Origin: Petunia secreta
Lineage: Eukaryota > Streptophyta > Magnoliopsida > Solanales > Solanaceae
Assembly: GCA_029990175.1 (NCBI GenBank)
Contig: JARKIP010000017.1
Coordinates: 18,990,001 to 19,054,000, forward strand
Direction of reading: 5' to 3'
Length of the DNA: 64,000 nucleotides
Shown here: positions 23,350 through 35,747 of the stretch, piece by piece
How the letters are laid out: the number at the start of each line of letters is the position of its first letter
Numbering within the stretch: the first letter of the stretch is position 1
Program-made: the position numbers and the translations under genes
Notes under the pieces: model-generated
What the model saw: the letters and a program-made list of their open reading frames with translations, nothing else
The model's database searches: none
What the model was told of the DNA's origin: nothing

Positions 23350-24140
23350 AAAGTGGAGGAAACCATGACCAGAGGCGAGCTCGAAAAGGATATGCCAATC
23401 GAGCACAGAGCCGAGGTAGCGGAACTCAAAGAACAAATCTTCGTGATATGTGACCTGATCCTCTCAGGGAAATTATGGTATAACCTTTCTGAAGTATTGG
23501 TGAAGCATGAAGACCCTGAATGGCCAAATCTATGCAGCCAAGTGTTGGCAGTAATGATGAAATATATTTTAAGACCCCCAACATTATCTGAGCCCCCTCG
23601 AGGGGCGTCTCTTACTGTATGTCACAATTTCAGAAGTAGTTGTGAGTGCAGCCCTTACGTGAGAGGAGGGAAGAGTACAGCTCCCCGTGCGATATGCCAG
23701 TAACACACTCTTAGGAGTAGAAGAGCATCTTCTGCTCCCAGATTAGCTAGTGTCAGCAGCGGTTATGGCAACACATGAGTTACAATCGTATTTTCATAAT
23801 CATATGGTCACTATAGTTTAATCTGTCCCGTTATGGACACATTTTGTGCAAGCTAGGACTTTCAAGGAGGCTGACAGAATGGGCCATTGAATTGGGAGAG
23901 CATGACATTATTTACCGGCCGCGCACGACCATCGAATCACTGGTTCTCGATGATTTCGCTACATATTTTAGCATGGAATTGATGCCTAGAGCTGAGAAAG
24001 AGATAAAGACCATATGAAGGATCGGCCTCGAGGAATGGATAGCCTACACAGATGTAACATCACCCGATAAGGATACTAACCTTGACATACTAACTAAATT
24101 ATTGTTTGGAAATATTTTCCGTAAGGCCGCAAGTCGTCTG
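23350..24140 (+). pseudogene. pol: R2 pol with RT core deleted
   Basis: After a spacer containing EKDMPIEHRAEVAELKEQIF, the frame jumps to the RNase H region: LRPPTLSEPPRGASL, ISEVVVSAALT (frameshifted) and VLDDFATYFSMELMPRAEKE. The fingers-palm portion of RT, including YIDD seen in R1, is absent, so about 1 kb was deleted near 23560-23580. Confidence 0.65.
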
Positions 24141-24640
24141 CTAACTACGAACAGCTAGGCAGAATATGAAGCAGCAATTCAAGCCCTAGAATTAGCTTAC
24201 ATATTGCGGGCCAGGGAGATCAGTATCTCTAGCGGATCCCAGCTGGTGTTCAGTCAAATAAATGGAGTCCTCACAGTTAAAGACGTCTGCATGCAGGAAT
24301 GCCTAGCCAAAGTAGACGACCTTCTGAAAAAATTTCACTAGTGGACCTGCTGAAAAATTTTCAAGACAGCCTAATAGTCGGTGCAGATGAAGATTTGGGC
24401 TGCTCAGAGACGGTGATCGAGCTAACTCACTCGGACCTGCTGAACCTTGAAGTTGCCATAACAGGACCCGTCTCGGGCTGGCGCCATGCGTTAACTTATT
24501 ACTTGGACAAAGGAGCACTCCATGAAGGAAAGGAAGAAGGTAAACAGTTGCGAAAGCAGGCACCTCAGTATTGCCTGATCAACGGAGAGCTCTATCGTCG
24601 GATGGTCAACGGCTCACAGGTCGTGCACCCAGGCTCAGCA
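24141..24640 (+). pseudogene. pol: R2 archaeal-type RNase H remnant
   Basis: AEYEAAIQALELAYILRARE, SISSGSQLVFSQINGVLTVK, then LTYYLDKGALHEGKEEGKQL and QAPQYCLINGELYRRMVNGS leading toward integrase. Corresponds to 11540-12030 in R1. Integrase itself is missing downstream. Confidence 0.65.
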
Positions 24641-26843
24641 TAAGCCGGCGATGGATCTCTAGAGAATAATTTAGAGCATCTCAGAAGCCAACCCTACGCC
24701 AAATGGGGGGTATCACCGTTGGGAAAATAACGCCCCCAAGGGCACGGAAGGAACAACCAACACTTGGCTTAGGAAGTAATATTCTTGAAAGGTCAATAGA
24801 TCGCCATACTCGAGACAGGTATTTCCCTTTTCCTGTTCTTTTATTTCTTTTAATGGGCATCTAGCCCCCATCTTTGTTATTTGAAAGTTTGCAAAAACTT
24901 TTATTGGCTCAGTGCCCCTCTTTTATTTAATAAGACCACTATTCTACTTAGTCGGATTTTTATTCAGATCTATCTACGATCCAATTATTCATAGCCCCGA
25001 CCATATTTTGGATTGAAGTAATACACTCACTTTTCATTACAAAATTATAGTAAATTACTCGCTCAAAGCTAAATCACTTCTAGTTAAGCCACCAGGCATT
25101 ATCGTAAGTTGAAATCGTCAATTCAACACTTGCACCAATATGTCGATGGGGACGCCCACCCACATCATGTTGTTAAAGACTTAAGCCCTCAAGTGGACAA
25201 GCACAACTATTCTAGCTTGAACACAAAAATACCCCATTACATATAACAGGCTAAAGAAGTCCCCTTGCGGGCGCAGGCGTGGGCTTTGCCCTAATTAAAA
25301 GACGTCTATTACAGACGCAATTAACGCCATCACTTGTTGATGCACAAAACAGCATCTAACAAGCACAAAACCGTCTTAAAAAGACAAACGCCCAGAAAGG
25401 CACCCAATATGCTACTTGACTACATTACAAGTAAATTCGCAAGTACGTACAAAATATTGATGGATGTCTGTTCTCATTAATATCAAAGGCCCGTAGGCTA
25501 TAACATAAAATCAAGTTCTTTCTAATACAATATTGTCGTTACAGATGTTCTTAAGAAACTAAAATTTACCGAGGGGACTATGACTGAAAAGGTCTCTTAA
25601 GCTTCGTACAGCTGAAGCGCCTCGGCAAGAATTGAAACTCCTACCCAGGAGATATGTCGGCCCGAGCATTCTTCAGCATGCGGCCACTGATACTACCAAC
25701 GCCTGTCCATGAGATACAACTCTTTGCTCTGAGGAAAGGACTTCGGAAGCGTCTGGGCATAGACAAACCCTCCTCCTACCATATGAGGTAACTCGAAGAA
25801 AAAACTGGAGGGACGAATGCCCGTCAACGAGTAGAGGTTGAAGCTGATCTTCAAGCACAATTGTGAGCTAATTGAAGAGGAGGGGGTTGAGCCTGGAAAC
25901 CTACACGAAAGAGAAACTTCCTCCCAAGGTAGTCCACAGCCAGCGGTCGGAGAGGCATCGCAAGAGCAGTTCAGCCGAACTAGCCAAACAATGAGACAAT
26001 CTTGAACCATAGGCAGACATAGAGCTTAGGGACACCTTCATCTGCTGATGGTGCAAGGGCAAATCCCCTTGTCAGCCAAGCAACGGATCAACAACCCAAC
26101 ATCGTCAAAGGGGTCACCAGAGTGCTGAAAGCATCCTGAAAGAGAAGCCTCATGACGACTGGAAAGGCTACGTGACCTTCCCTTCCATGACAAGAGGAAT
26201 ATCACAGCAATCGCTGCGTTAGAAAATGAGTGCACCATAATCAGTGCACGTTCCATAAAGAAGGCATTCTAGAGAAAGACACTAGGATCCCGATCAGAGT
26301 TCATGACTCAGGGGACTCCGTCCATCCTAATATTACAAGAAGGACACCAAGGGGAAGTGGTTAAAGGTTCTTTATTGTCAGTTTTCTCAAACATCATTCG
26401 TTCTGAATGAGAGGAGTGTTTTAGGATATCAAACCAAGATCAAAGGTGAACATTTTCAAAAAGAAGTGGAGTTATTCTCTCATAGGAAAGTTTCAAGAAG
26501 GACAATATGTTTTTGAGAAGTTTGTTAACCATATCAAATGAGAAGCCCCTTTGATAGGCGGAAAGAGAAAACAATAGATCATGAAGCGGTCAAAATAATT
26601 ATGCCATGAGATATGAAATGGTTCAGCGCAGTAAAAGGCTGCTATTTGAAAGGTACATAGAATCGGCAAGTAACTAATCAAATGAAGATGCGTGGAACTC
26701 TAAAAGAAATCAAGTGTCTGCCTTGATCAATAAAACTTCGAGTTTTAAGGAGTCAGTGAGATAATTTTTCACACATCTCTTTTGCATACCTCTTGAACTT
26801 CCTGATCGCTTACGTCAGCACTCAGCAAGTGGGGGAACTGAAT
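24641..26843 (+). other. R2 3' untranslated region and PPT
   Basis: Non-coding, aligned in patches with 13106-14896 and 21065-21212 of R1. Ends with AAGTGGGGGAACTGAA, a purine tract just before the LTR. Most of integrase was deleted before 24700. Confidence 0.65.
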
Positions 26844-27301
26844 GTGTAGGTAAAAGTACACCACCTATGATTACGGAGATACGAGTCCAGCTGGCGAAGA
26901 CTAGACTTACCCTATAAGTCACGGTGCCCAGAAGATACATGCCTACTCCATAAAGCCACGATCGCTCAGCAGGAACGCGCCATAGATGCAAGGTATATAT
27001 CTCACCGCCTTAGGGTTTACATTCTCCTAGTTAGGTTAATTTGTATCACTGCCTTGAGTAAACAGACCCATGCCCTATTAGTCTTTTTATTTTACTATAA
27101 TTAGGATTGGATAAATCAATAGCTATAAATACCCCTCCTCACATTGTATTGTACATCAAGTGATTCTCCAAAAATCTTACCATTCTCAAGGAATACAATA
27201 ACTATTTATTCTGCTTTATTACTTCTTTTTTATATTTATCATATTGCTTGTGATCCTATTATAAATTCTATCTATTTAACCTTTAAGGAAAATTTTAGGC
27301 A
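26844..27301 (+). repeat. R2 3' LTR, about 458 bp
   Basis: Begins TGTGTAGGTAAAAG, ends TTTTAGGCA. TATAAATA at 27124-27131 followed by CCCCTCCTCACATTG, the same core as in 21213-22247. Confidence 0.8.
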
Positions 27302-27849
27302 TAAAAAAGGCCGCCCAGACACCGGCTCGTGCCATGCTTTCTTCAAGTAAAGGGCGGTCGCTTAGTAAAATGGGGACCGAGTAATGACTAAAGCTTATTT
27401 TCCTTTGAAAAATTAGGCGGCCTATTGTTTGGGTCGCCCAATAAGGTCAACCAAAGTCCAGAGAGCTCTCATGTAAACAATTAGCCAATTTTTTAGGCTA
27501 GAAAAAGGGCGAGCACCTAAGTAAAGAGTGGCCTCCACGTGTGAAAAGAGTCTCCTATTCTGTGGGTCACCCAATAAGCCAAAGTCAAGAGTGCATCGAT
27601 TTTGACACATAGAAAAATATTAGACCACTTTAGAAAGGGCGGAAGCCTTTTTTAAATGGCGACTACCAAATCTTGGCTCTCTGATGGACCTTTTCTGGGC
27701 TCACACACGTACCAAAGGGCGGTCGTATCTTAAAAGGGTGGCCTCCCTGATACCTATTTTTCCAAAATTTTGCATCATTTCACTCCAACTGCAACATCAT
27801 CTTAACACCTACAAAAACAACAACTATTTAGCTAAAACCTTGTGTTGCT
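27302..27849 (-). other. Athila-side non-coding DNA
   Basis: Contains loosely repeated blocks AGGGCGGTCGC, AAGGGCGGAAGCC and AGGGCGGTCGTAT spaced 150-300 bp apart. Probably the region downstream of the Athila pol fragment; no coding frame supported. Confidence 0.4.
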
Positions 27850-28920
27850 TCCGAAGAAGCGCCTTAGTTAACATCGTGGCACGATGCTGGCCCATTCTCT
27901 CAAGGATCGATCAAAACTACAAAGGCTACCATCTTAGTGCATTCCATCACTCCCAAATTATGATGCACCCCGTGCCTATTCTAAAACATTTCCCATTGAA
28001 ATCTTTCCAATCAAGGGCACCATAGGGAGAAACACCAACCTTGAACGGGCCACTTCATTTCGACCTCAACTTTCTTGGAAACAGTTGGAGATGGGAGTTA
28101 AACAACAATACAAGATCTCCCACCTTGAACTCTCGGTTCTATATCTTCTTATCATGCACAATCCTCATCTTCTCCTTATGCAACAAGGCATTTTCATAGG
28201 CATTGAACCTCATTTCATCAAGTTCATTTAACGCATCCATCTAGACTTAGAAGCTAACTCCCAATCTAAGTTTAACTTCTTCAACGCCCACAATGCCTTA
28301 TACTCAAGCTCGATCGGGAGATGAAAAACCTTACCAAACACCAATCGATAGAGAGACATACCTATTGGGGTTCTGTAAGTCGTCCTATAAGACTAAAATA
28401 CATCATCCAATTTCTTGGCCCAATCCTTCTGGTTGGCATTCATAGTTTTCTCCAAGAGCTGAATCTCTTGGTTTGACACTTCAACTTGTCCACTAGTTTG
28501 CGGATGATAAGAAGTTGCAATTTTGTGCTTGACTCCATACTTTTCAAGGAGTGAGTCAAAAGCCTTATTGCAAAAGTGAGAGCCACCATCACTTATTATG
28601 GCTCTAGAGATGCGAAAATTAGTGAAGATGCTCTTTTTTCAAGAACGTTGCAACACATCTTGCTTCATTGTTGGGCAAAGCCATCTCTTCCATCCATTTG
28701 GAAACATAATCAACGGCCACGAAAATGTACTTCATTCCACAAGAGCTAATGAAAGGATCAATGAAGTCGATGCCCACACATCAAACAACTCCACTTCCGT
28801 GATAGGTTTTTGGGGCATCTCATGTCTCCTTGACACTCCCCTAGCCCTTTCGCATTTATCACACCCTTTCACGAACACATGGGCATATTTATAAATGGTT
28901 GGCCAATAGAACACACACTC
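27850..28920 (-). pseudogene. pol: Athila integrase, decayed
   Basis: Minus strand in order: zinc-binding part (VFYWPTIYKYAHVFVKGCDK, CERARGVS), core ([19 protein letters not shown], then [20 protein letters not shown]), SLYRLVFGKVFHLPIELEYK, and the C-terminus ALNELDEMRFNAYENALLHK followed by FKVGDLVLLFNSHLQLFP. These are Athila-lineage signatures. Numerous stops and frameshifts. No LTR or PBS of this element is recognisable here. Confidence 0.75.
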
Positions 28921-29690
28921 CAAGATCTTTGAGGCAGTTCTAATGCCACCATGATACCCACCATAAGGTGAAGAGCATCCATTGATAATCCCTCAATGTT
29001 CAATATCTGGAACAGACCTCCGAACCATTCCATCCGCACGAATTCTAAAAATGTAGGGCTCATCCCAATAGTAATGACGAGCTCCTTCATAAGCTTCTTC
29101 TTTTGATTGTACGAATAGTCGTCGGGAAAATCACCATACACAACGCAGTTAGCGATTTCCGCATATCAAGGTACTTCCTCCCAAGACACCGCAAGAACCC
29201 TTTCATCCGGAAAACTATCGTTAATCTCACCTACATCTTGAGATCTCCCCCCTTCTTCTAATCTTGACAAGCGGTCCTCCGCTTGATTCTCAGTCCATTT
29301 TCCCTCCTTAATCTCCACATCAAATTCTTGTAGCAATAGGATCCAACGAATCAAGCGGGGCTTGGAGTCTTTCATACTCATCAAGTATCGAATAGCCAAG
29401 TGGTATGTATGCACCACTACTTTAGACCCCATAAAGTAAACTCAAAACTTTTCAAAAGGCAAAGACCACCACTAAGAATTCCTTCTCAGTATATAATTCA
29501 ATTAGACACTATTCATGTCCTTACTTGCATAGTATATGGGGTGAAAGAGCTTTCCAATCCTTTGACCCAAAATGGAATCAAGAGCTACATCACTTGCGTC
29601 GTACATCAGTTCAAAGGGCAAGTCCCAATTTGGACTAACAATGATAGGAGTGGTGGTGCGCCTTCTTCTCAACTCTTCAAAGTCTTTAAT
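28921..29690 (-). pseudogene. pol: Athila RNase H remnant
   Basis: Minus strand shows YDASDVALDSILGQRIGKLF, HPIYYASKDMNSV, then [20 protein letters not shown] and [33 protein letters not shown]. The pattern LIRWxLLLQEFDxEI is typical of Athila. Broken by stops; RT palm is not in the window, being cut near 29690-29735 by the Ogre-3 LTR. Confidence 0.75.
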
Positions 29691-30180
29691 TAATCATAAT
29701 CAAACAAATATTTTGCATCTTTTTCAAGCAATTGTCGCATCCTATTTTTCCCGAACCGGTTAAAGTTCGAAATAGGGTCGGCTTATTGGAACTCACGGGC
29801 AAAGATTTGGAGTCGTCACCTAACATATTTTTTAACTAGGCGTATTAGGGCACCTACTTTTATTTTTAGCTAATTTTATAATTAACTCCGAAACTTAGTC
29901 TACGAACTAGATATTCTAGGTAAGGGTTCAAGTTAACCAGGAGGAAAGGGTTAGGCACCTCTGAAGCTCCATCAAATGTGGTTACTGGCCGGACTTAATA
30001 AATGAGATTCTAAAGAAAATGATAAAACTAACTAAGCAATAAAATATTTGAATATTAAACTATAGTATACAAATTTAAAGACAAGTAATAGCATATAAAA
30101 ATAAGTATTCATTTCTTCTCTTTTAGCGAGCTTCATCCAAGAGTGACTTGAAAAATGAAAGTAAATTAGTTAGTATGGCA

Positions 30181-30184
<4 letters not shown>

Positions 30185-30225
<41 letters not shown>
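30185..30225. repeat. (AT)n microsatellite
   Basis: About 20 AT units, ending in ACACAC, inside the Ogre-3 LTR. Confidence 0.95.
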
Positions 30226-30231
<6 letters not shown>

Positions 30232-30360
30232 ATAAAGTAAAAGGTATAAGACATGTTAATAGAGTTAAATTATTCATTATTTCTAATAGCGTCCTCTTTA
30301 ACAATTTCGCCGAGAAGTACCTTGCAACAAATACAGAAAGGAGTTAGTGCGTCAAAAAAA

Positions 30361-30380
30361 ATAAAAAAATAAAAAAAAAA

Positions 30381-30420
<40 letters not shown>
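30361..30420. repeat. A-rich tract and (AAT)n microsatellite
   Basis: A-run followed by about 13 AAT/ATA units. Confidence 0.95.
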
Positions 30421-30498
30421 GCAACGACAATAATGAAAATAAAATATTAGCAAAAATAATAGTAAACTAATAGTAGTAGCAATAATAGTAATGTTAGC

Positions 30499-30500
<2 letters not shown>

Positions 30501-30561
<61 letters not shown>
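30501..30561. repeat. (AAT)n microsatellite
   Basis: About 20 uninterrupted TAA units. The surrounding 30420-30890 is degenerate AAT/AGT-rich sequence. Confidence 0.95.
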
Positions 30562-30562
<1 letters not shown>

Positions 30563-30894
30563 TTGTAATATTGATAAAATAATAGTAATAAGAATAATGA
30601 AAATGTTAGTAATAGGATAATGAAAATGTTAGTAATATTAATAAAACAATAATAATAAGTATAATGAAAATATTAGTGATGGCCAAAATAACAATAATAA
30701 TAGTAGTAATAATAAAAAATTCTTTTCTTCTTATTGTTTACTTCAAAAATAGACTGTCTTCCATCCAAATTTTCCTCGCAAAAAAATATTAAAAAAATGC
30801 GTTAGTATGGTAACTAATAATAATATTAGTAACAGTAATAACAATAGTAAGAATAATATTATAATATTAATAATAGCAATAATGATAATGATAT

Positions 30895-30896
30895 AA

Positions 30897-30950
<54 letters not shown>
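30895..30950. repeat. (AAT)n microsatellite
   Basis: About 17 AAT units, the third array in 600 bp of the same LTR. Confidence 0.95.
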
Positions 30951-30952
<2 letters not shown>

Positions 30953-33188
30953 TAAAAGAAAAAAATGGATTTTATAAAAGTGTAGGCTCAGGTTTATATG
31001 AATTGGATAGAGGTTAGGGACGTCGGTACGGCTGCAAACACAGGGGCTCTACGGTGGCCATGCCAAGCACCGATCCCACCACTCAATCGTTGTCTTATTT
31101 TGCAATAAAGCTCATACAGGTCATCATCGCCTATTGTTTTTGGGGATAAGGGACGGGACTATTTTAGCCCTCCAAACGTCACTGGCCTAAGTGTAGTATC
31201 ATGTTCAAATCAGTCCCTAGGCCTCAATATATGTATATATATATATATATAATCTTTCATTGGCCATTACACGATGTGTGTCAAAACGTACAAAGTATCA
31301 GAAATAACCATCAATTCCATAAACAAGTCAACTTCATAGATAATCAAATAAATATCGAAGCTTGTCCAAATTTCATAAAGTGACAGCAAGTGAGTAATTG
31401 GCATCAAATAGCAGCTCAAGGGGTCAAAATTCCAATTGAACCCATTTAAGCCTTGTCACCAAATCTGCAATGACAAATCTGCATAAACAACAAAGGACAA
31501 GAGAATTAAGAATCGATTAATCAACAATAATGTCAAACGCCCAACACAACAGTGAGCTACGGCGGCCAAAGTCTTGGCCAGATTTCCGGCGAGAAAAACG
31601 ACAGTCGTCGCCCACATGAAAATGAGAGGAAAGGAGGAGCGACCACCATTTGTTCAACCAGTGAGTGGTGGGGTCGCTGCAACTCCCCGCGTAACTCTTC
31701 TCCTCCTCTCTTTTCTTTATCTCAGCAACGGGCCATCGGTGACGGGGAAGAGAGGTTCACCGGAGTTGGTGAGTGTAATCCCCTCCATCCTGATCTGCTA
31801 CTGTTTTCCTTTTCTTTACTCTGTTTCTGATATTGTTTCTCCACTGTTGTTGCCAGTCCCCCTTTCCCCTATTTTTGGTTCGATCGTGTGTGTGGTGGAT
31901 ATGGGTAGTGGTGTTGTGTGTAAGTGTTAGACGTATGTATATGTTGGGCTGAAGATGAGAGGAGTTTTGCTATGGTGATTTGTATGTGTCTGTTCTTGGT
32001 TCTTTGTTTTGGTCTGTCAAAGTGTTTGTGATATTTGATGTACTGGGGAAGGAAAAAGGTTGTGTTGATGTTGTATCGATGGTGTTGTTCGAAAAGATGA
32101 GGTGGGTGATGCTCTGCTTCTTGCCTTTGTAGTAGCGTATATGTGGAGAGGTGTTTCTGCGTTTTTGTGGAAGTGTGTGGAGTGATGGTCACTATTTGTT
32201 TTGAAGGAGATGATAAGGAGAGGGGCCTGTACATGCACTGTGATGGTGGGTCTGTGTAAAAATGTGGTGCGAGAGAGAGTGAAGGAGAAGAGGGGGTGTC
32301 CAGTGAAGCTTCTCTGTTGGTTATTTGTATGTATGTGTATCGTGGTGTTTTTTATACTGATGGTTCTAGGAAGAGGACGGAGAGGGTAGTTCTAATGTGG
32401 GGTCTGCTGATTGTGATGGCTAGGTATGTCCCCCTTGTGTGTGTTTGAATAGTCAATTTTATAAGAAAATGGGTAGAAAAAATAGCTGCTGGAGTGGGAG
32501 TAATTTTAGGGATTGTGATACCATTTGAAGAGTAATTTTGAAGGATGGAAGGAGATATTGGTGGAGAGAAGTTGAGGATTCTAATTTTGTACCTTGGGGG
32601 AGGAATGATGGAGGGGATCAATTAGGATTTAGTTTAAAGAGTCAAGTAAATTAAAAGTATATTTTGGTTAGAAGTTAGTCTAGGTTAAAGGTGAATTTGA
32701 AAAGATATGATGAATAATACTTGAATTTGGACATTTTCTTTTTAATTAGCCAATATTCAACTTAAAGGTACAAAAACAAAATATAGATATACATATTGTA
32801 TAAAATGCACAAATAATCATTAAATGAGCTCAAGTAAAATTATTTAAATATAAATAATTACAAATAATTGCTAACTTGCACAAATGATCACAAATCGATA
32901 AAAATTTGACATGTCGCCTAAATGATGCAATTATATGATATAGCCACGATTATTTATTAAAATATTATAAATGTATTAAATTGCACAAACAGTCACAATT
33001 TTGACAAATAGCCTAAATGATGCAAAATTACATAACATATTCACAGTTAAGTATATAATATATAGATAGGTAATATCACACGTAAATGCAAGCCTTCTAA
33101 TACAAATTTGCACAATCAGTTAAATTGAACTTTTAAGCTAAATTATAGCCAATTATGAAAAAAGGAGGGACAAAATTGGGTGTCAACA

Positions 33189-33201
33189 GCTGCCCCTCTT
33201 T
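33189..33201 (-). other. Ogre-3 polypurine tract
   Basis: Minus strand AAAGAGGGGCAGC abutting TGTTGACACC. Identical to Ogre-2 (41488-41500). Confidence 0.8.
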
Positions 33202-33234
33202 GTCCGGGGATGATGAAAGAGTATTCAGACAAAG
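33198..33234 (-). other. PPT-adjacent hairpin, Ogre-3
   Basis: Arms 33198-33206 (CTTTGTCCG) and 33226-33234 (CAGACAAAG) around a 19-nt loop. Eight of nine pairs form. Equivalent to 41497-41533, where all nine pair; one pair changed C-G to T-A between copies. Confidence 0.6.
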
Positions 33235-33509
33235 ACGTTGACAGAACGGCCAATTTTGTCACGATGGGCAGACAAAGCAAAATGGAGAATGAGAGTTTTG
33301 GGGGTATTTTAGCTGAACCCCGGTCTTTGAGTTGCCTATTTATCTCGGGTTTCACGAGAATCAGGCCGTGTGTAGTTCTAAAATGGCATTTTGCCTGTGT
33401 GAGATGTTAATGGGTCACGATTTTGGATGTAAAGACTAAACTTATCCAAGTATGTAAAGTTTATATTCATGTATGCTTTGCCTTTTGGCGAGATACATGA
33501 AGAACGAAG

Positions 33510-34305
33510 CAAGAGCATTATCAAAGATGAGATAACATCAATAGATCGAGCGTGGAAAAAGAGGCGTATAATCATCCTAGTTATAAAAATATGGTGCGCT
33601 ACACACCCATAAAGAGGAGTTTATACGTACATAGTTTCCACTTCATCTTGATGAATGAATAATCTCGCCTTCAATATTGCCTTGACTGAGCTGAGAAACA
33701 TTTGAGGGGAGAGTTTTATAAATGCGCATGATTCAAACAGATGGGCACGGTTAAACGTGAAAACACGCATGATTGATGCAGATAGGCTTGAATAGGCAAA
33801 GTAGGCATTAATTGGAAGGAAATGCAAGATGACAACCTAATTTGCAATGAAAGATTAGGCAGATTACTTCTGGGGACATAAGATGATCAGCTCTGGGCGT
33901 GTTGAAATTTGACATAATAGGTAGTTTGCATATACAACAAGGCATTGTCAAAAGACGAGGTAACATTGACAGATCGAATGTGAGGAAAGAGGCTTGTACT
34001 CATCCTAGTTATGAAGATGTGGTGCACGACACACCCATAAAAACGAGTTTACATGGGCATAGTGTTCCACAACAGCTCGATAAATGAGTCATCTTGCCTT
34101 CAACATTGTCTTAAATGAGCTGGGGAATATTGAGAAATGAAGCACGATGTATGTGCATGATTCAAATAGATAGGCATGAATAGGAAGGAATACGAAGCTG
34201 GCACCCAATCGGCAAGGAAAGATTAGGTAGATCACTTGGTGCGAGTATGGAACTGTGGCTTTGAGCACTTTGGAACTTAGTAAAATAGGTAGCTTGCGGT
34301 TAGCA
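33510..34305 (-). repeat. Tandem dimer in Ogre-3 3' UTR
   Basis: Two diverged copies, about 33510-33941 and 33942-34305, sharing GCATT(A/G)TCAAA, CATCCTAGTTATRAARATRT and the ACACACCCATAAA block. Offset about 427 bp. Non-coding. Confidence 0.7.
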
Positions 34306-34799
34306 AAAGTATTGTCTATAGGATTAAGCTTCTGAATTGGGTTTTAGGATAATGCTTTGTATGTATTTGAGGTTTTGTGGTTGCACAATTGGTAGTGATT
34401 TTGGGAGCGGGTGTGAGAGTATGGCGCAGGAGTCCGTCGAGAGATTGGGGAAGCGCCCGGCAGCAAAATGAAGATAAATGCAAATAGGGATAAAGATAAA
34501 GATAAAGTGAATTTCCCTATTGAGTTGAGCTCTCCTTCGTCATTGTGGTTGTCTAGTCTGTGTTCAGGTGCTTAGTGCTAGGGAATGTGGGCCTCTCCTC
34601 TAGGGGATATTCATTTACTAAGTGTTTATCGTCAGGAACTAATTGCTTCGTCGCGCCGAGCTGTCGTTGGATCGCCTTGCAAGTGCAACACCGAATTGTA
34701 TGTCCTGTGATAAAAGTGAGTTTTGCAAAATAATATGTATGTAAATGCATAAAAAGACTTTCCTATCATTGGATCGTCTCTGTCGCTGCTTTTCATCAT

Positions 34800-35580
34800 T
34801 TCAATGTGTGCTTGTCACTTCGGGCTGTATACCCCTTTTTTTATTGAGCTGTGTATCTTTTCATGCAGGGTTGTGTTCCATTCTTTCATTTAATTGCACA
34901 CCCTTTGTCATGACATCCTTTCACCGGGCTGTCTACCCTCCAGGCTGTCTACCCCTTTGTCATGCTATCCTTTCACCGGGCTTTCTACCCTCCCGGTTGT
35001 CTACTCCATGCTACACCATTCCTTTCACTGGGCTGTCTACCTTTAATCATGCCAAATTTCTCAACGGGCTGTCTACCCTCAAGGCTGTCTACCCTTGTCA
35101 TGCCAAACTCAACATTGGGTTTTCTACCCTCTGTCATGCCAAACTTCTCACAGGGTTGTCTACCCTCAAGGCTGTCTACCCTTTGACATGCCAAACTCAA
35201 CATCGGGCTGTCTACCCTCTATCATGCAACATTTTTCACAGGGTTGTCTATCCTTTGCCATGCCAAACTCAACATCGGGCTGTCTACCCTCTGTCATGCC
35301 ACATTTTTCACAGGGATGTCTACCCTTTGCCATGCCAAACTCAACATTGGGTTGTCTACCCTCTGTCATGCCAAACTTCTCATAGGGCAGTTTACCATCA
35401 GGGATGTCTACCCTTTGCCATGCCAAACTCAACATCGGGCTGTCTACCCTCTGTCATGCCAAACTTTTTACATGGCTGTCTGTCATTTTCCATGCCATTC
35501 CTTTCACCGAGTTGTCTACCCTCCAGGCTGTCTACTTTTTGCCTTCTCATTTTTTATCAGTTGTATACCCTACAAACAAA
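34800..35580 (-). repeat. Ogre-3 3' UTR minisatellite (about 36-37 bp core units)
   Basis: Irregular array of GGGCTGTCTACCCTC joined by CATGCCAAACTCAACATC or CATGCCAAACTTCTCACA spacers. Higher-order units of about 72-125 bp alternate. Long frames in several phases on both strands are repeat artefacts. Ogre 3' UTRs are known to spawn such variable minisatellites. Confidence 0.9.
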
Positions 35581-35711
35581 AGTAAAGTGTATGTCGCGTC
35601 GGGCTGTATGCCCTGCGATAAAAAGATAAAGTGTAGTGCAAAAAAAAATAGAATGGCATTGTTATGTCATGCAATATGCTAAGAAGGTTATCGTCAAGCT
35701 TGCGCCTTTTG

Positions 35712-35747
35712 GAATTTTTGAGGGGTTCCTCAAAAATTCTGCCCCAG
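35712..35747 (-). other. 3' UTR hairpin plus CTGCCCCAG, Ogre-3
   Basis: GAATTTTTGAGG (35712-35723), loop GGTT, CCTCAAAAATTC (35728-35739): a perfect 12-bp stem followed by CTGCCCCAG. Same structure occurs three times in Ogre-2 at 43015-43151. Confidence 0.75.

Larger units (their letters stand above)
29736..33188 (-). mobile_element. Ogre-3 3' LTR, about 3.45 kb
   Basis: Minus strand starts TGTTGACACCCAATTTTGTC at 33188, next to a polypurine tract, and ends near 29736-29745 in sequence equivalent to 5069-5160 of Ogre-1 (GGAGTCGTCACCTAAC against GGAGTCGCCACCTAAT). The middle carries microsatellites at 30185-30950. Reading frames near 31552-32621 lie inside U3 and have no homology I can recognise. 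The left border is uncertain by about 10 bp. Confidence 0.85.

Noticed and set aside
31552..31930. Possible host gene exon (118-codon frame)
   Set aside because: It sits inside the Ogre-3 LTR at the place where Ogre-1 LTRs carry unrelated short frames; no motif and no homology visible.
34745..35629. A 294-codon open frame on the plus strand
   Set aside because: It lies wholly in the minisatellite, and other phases and the opposite strand are open too; the repeat lacks stops by composition.
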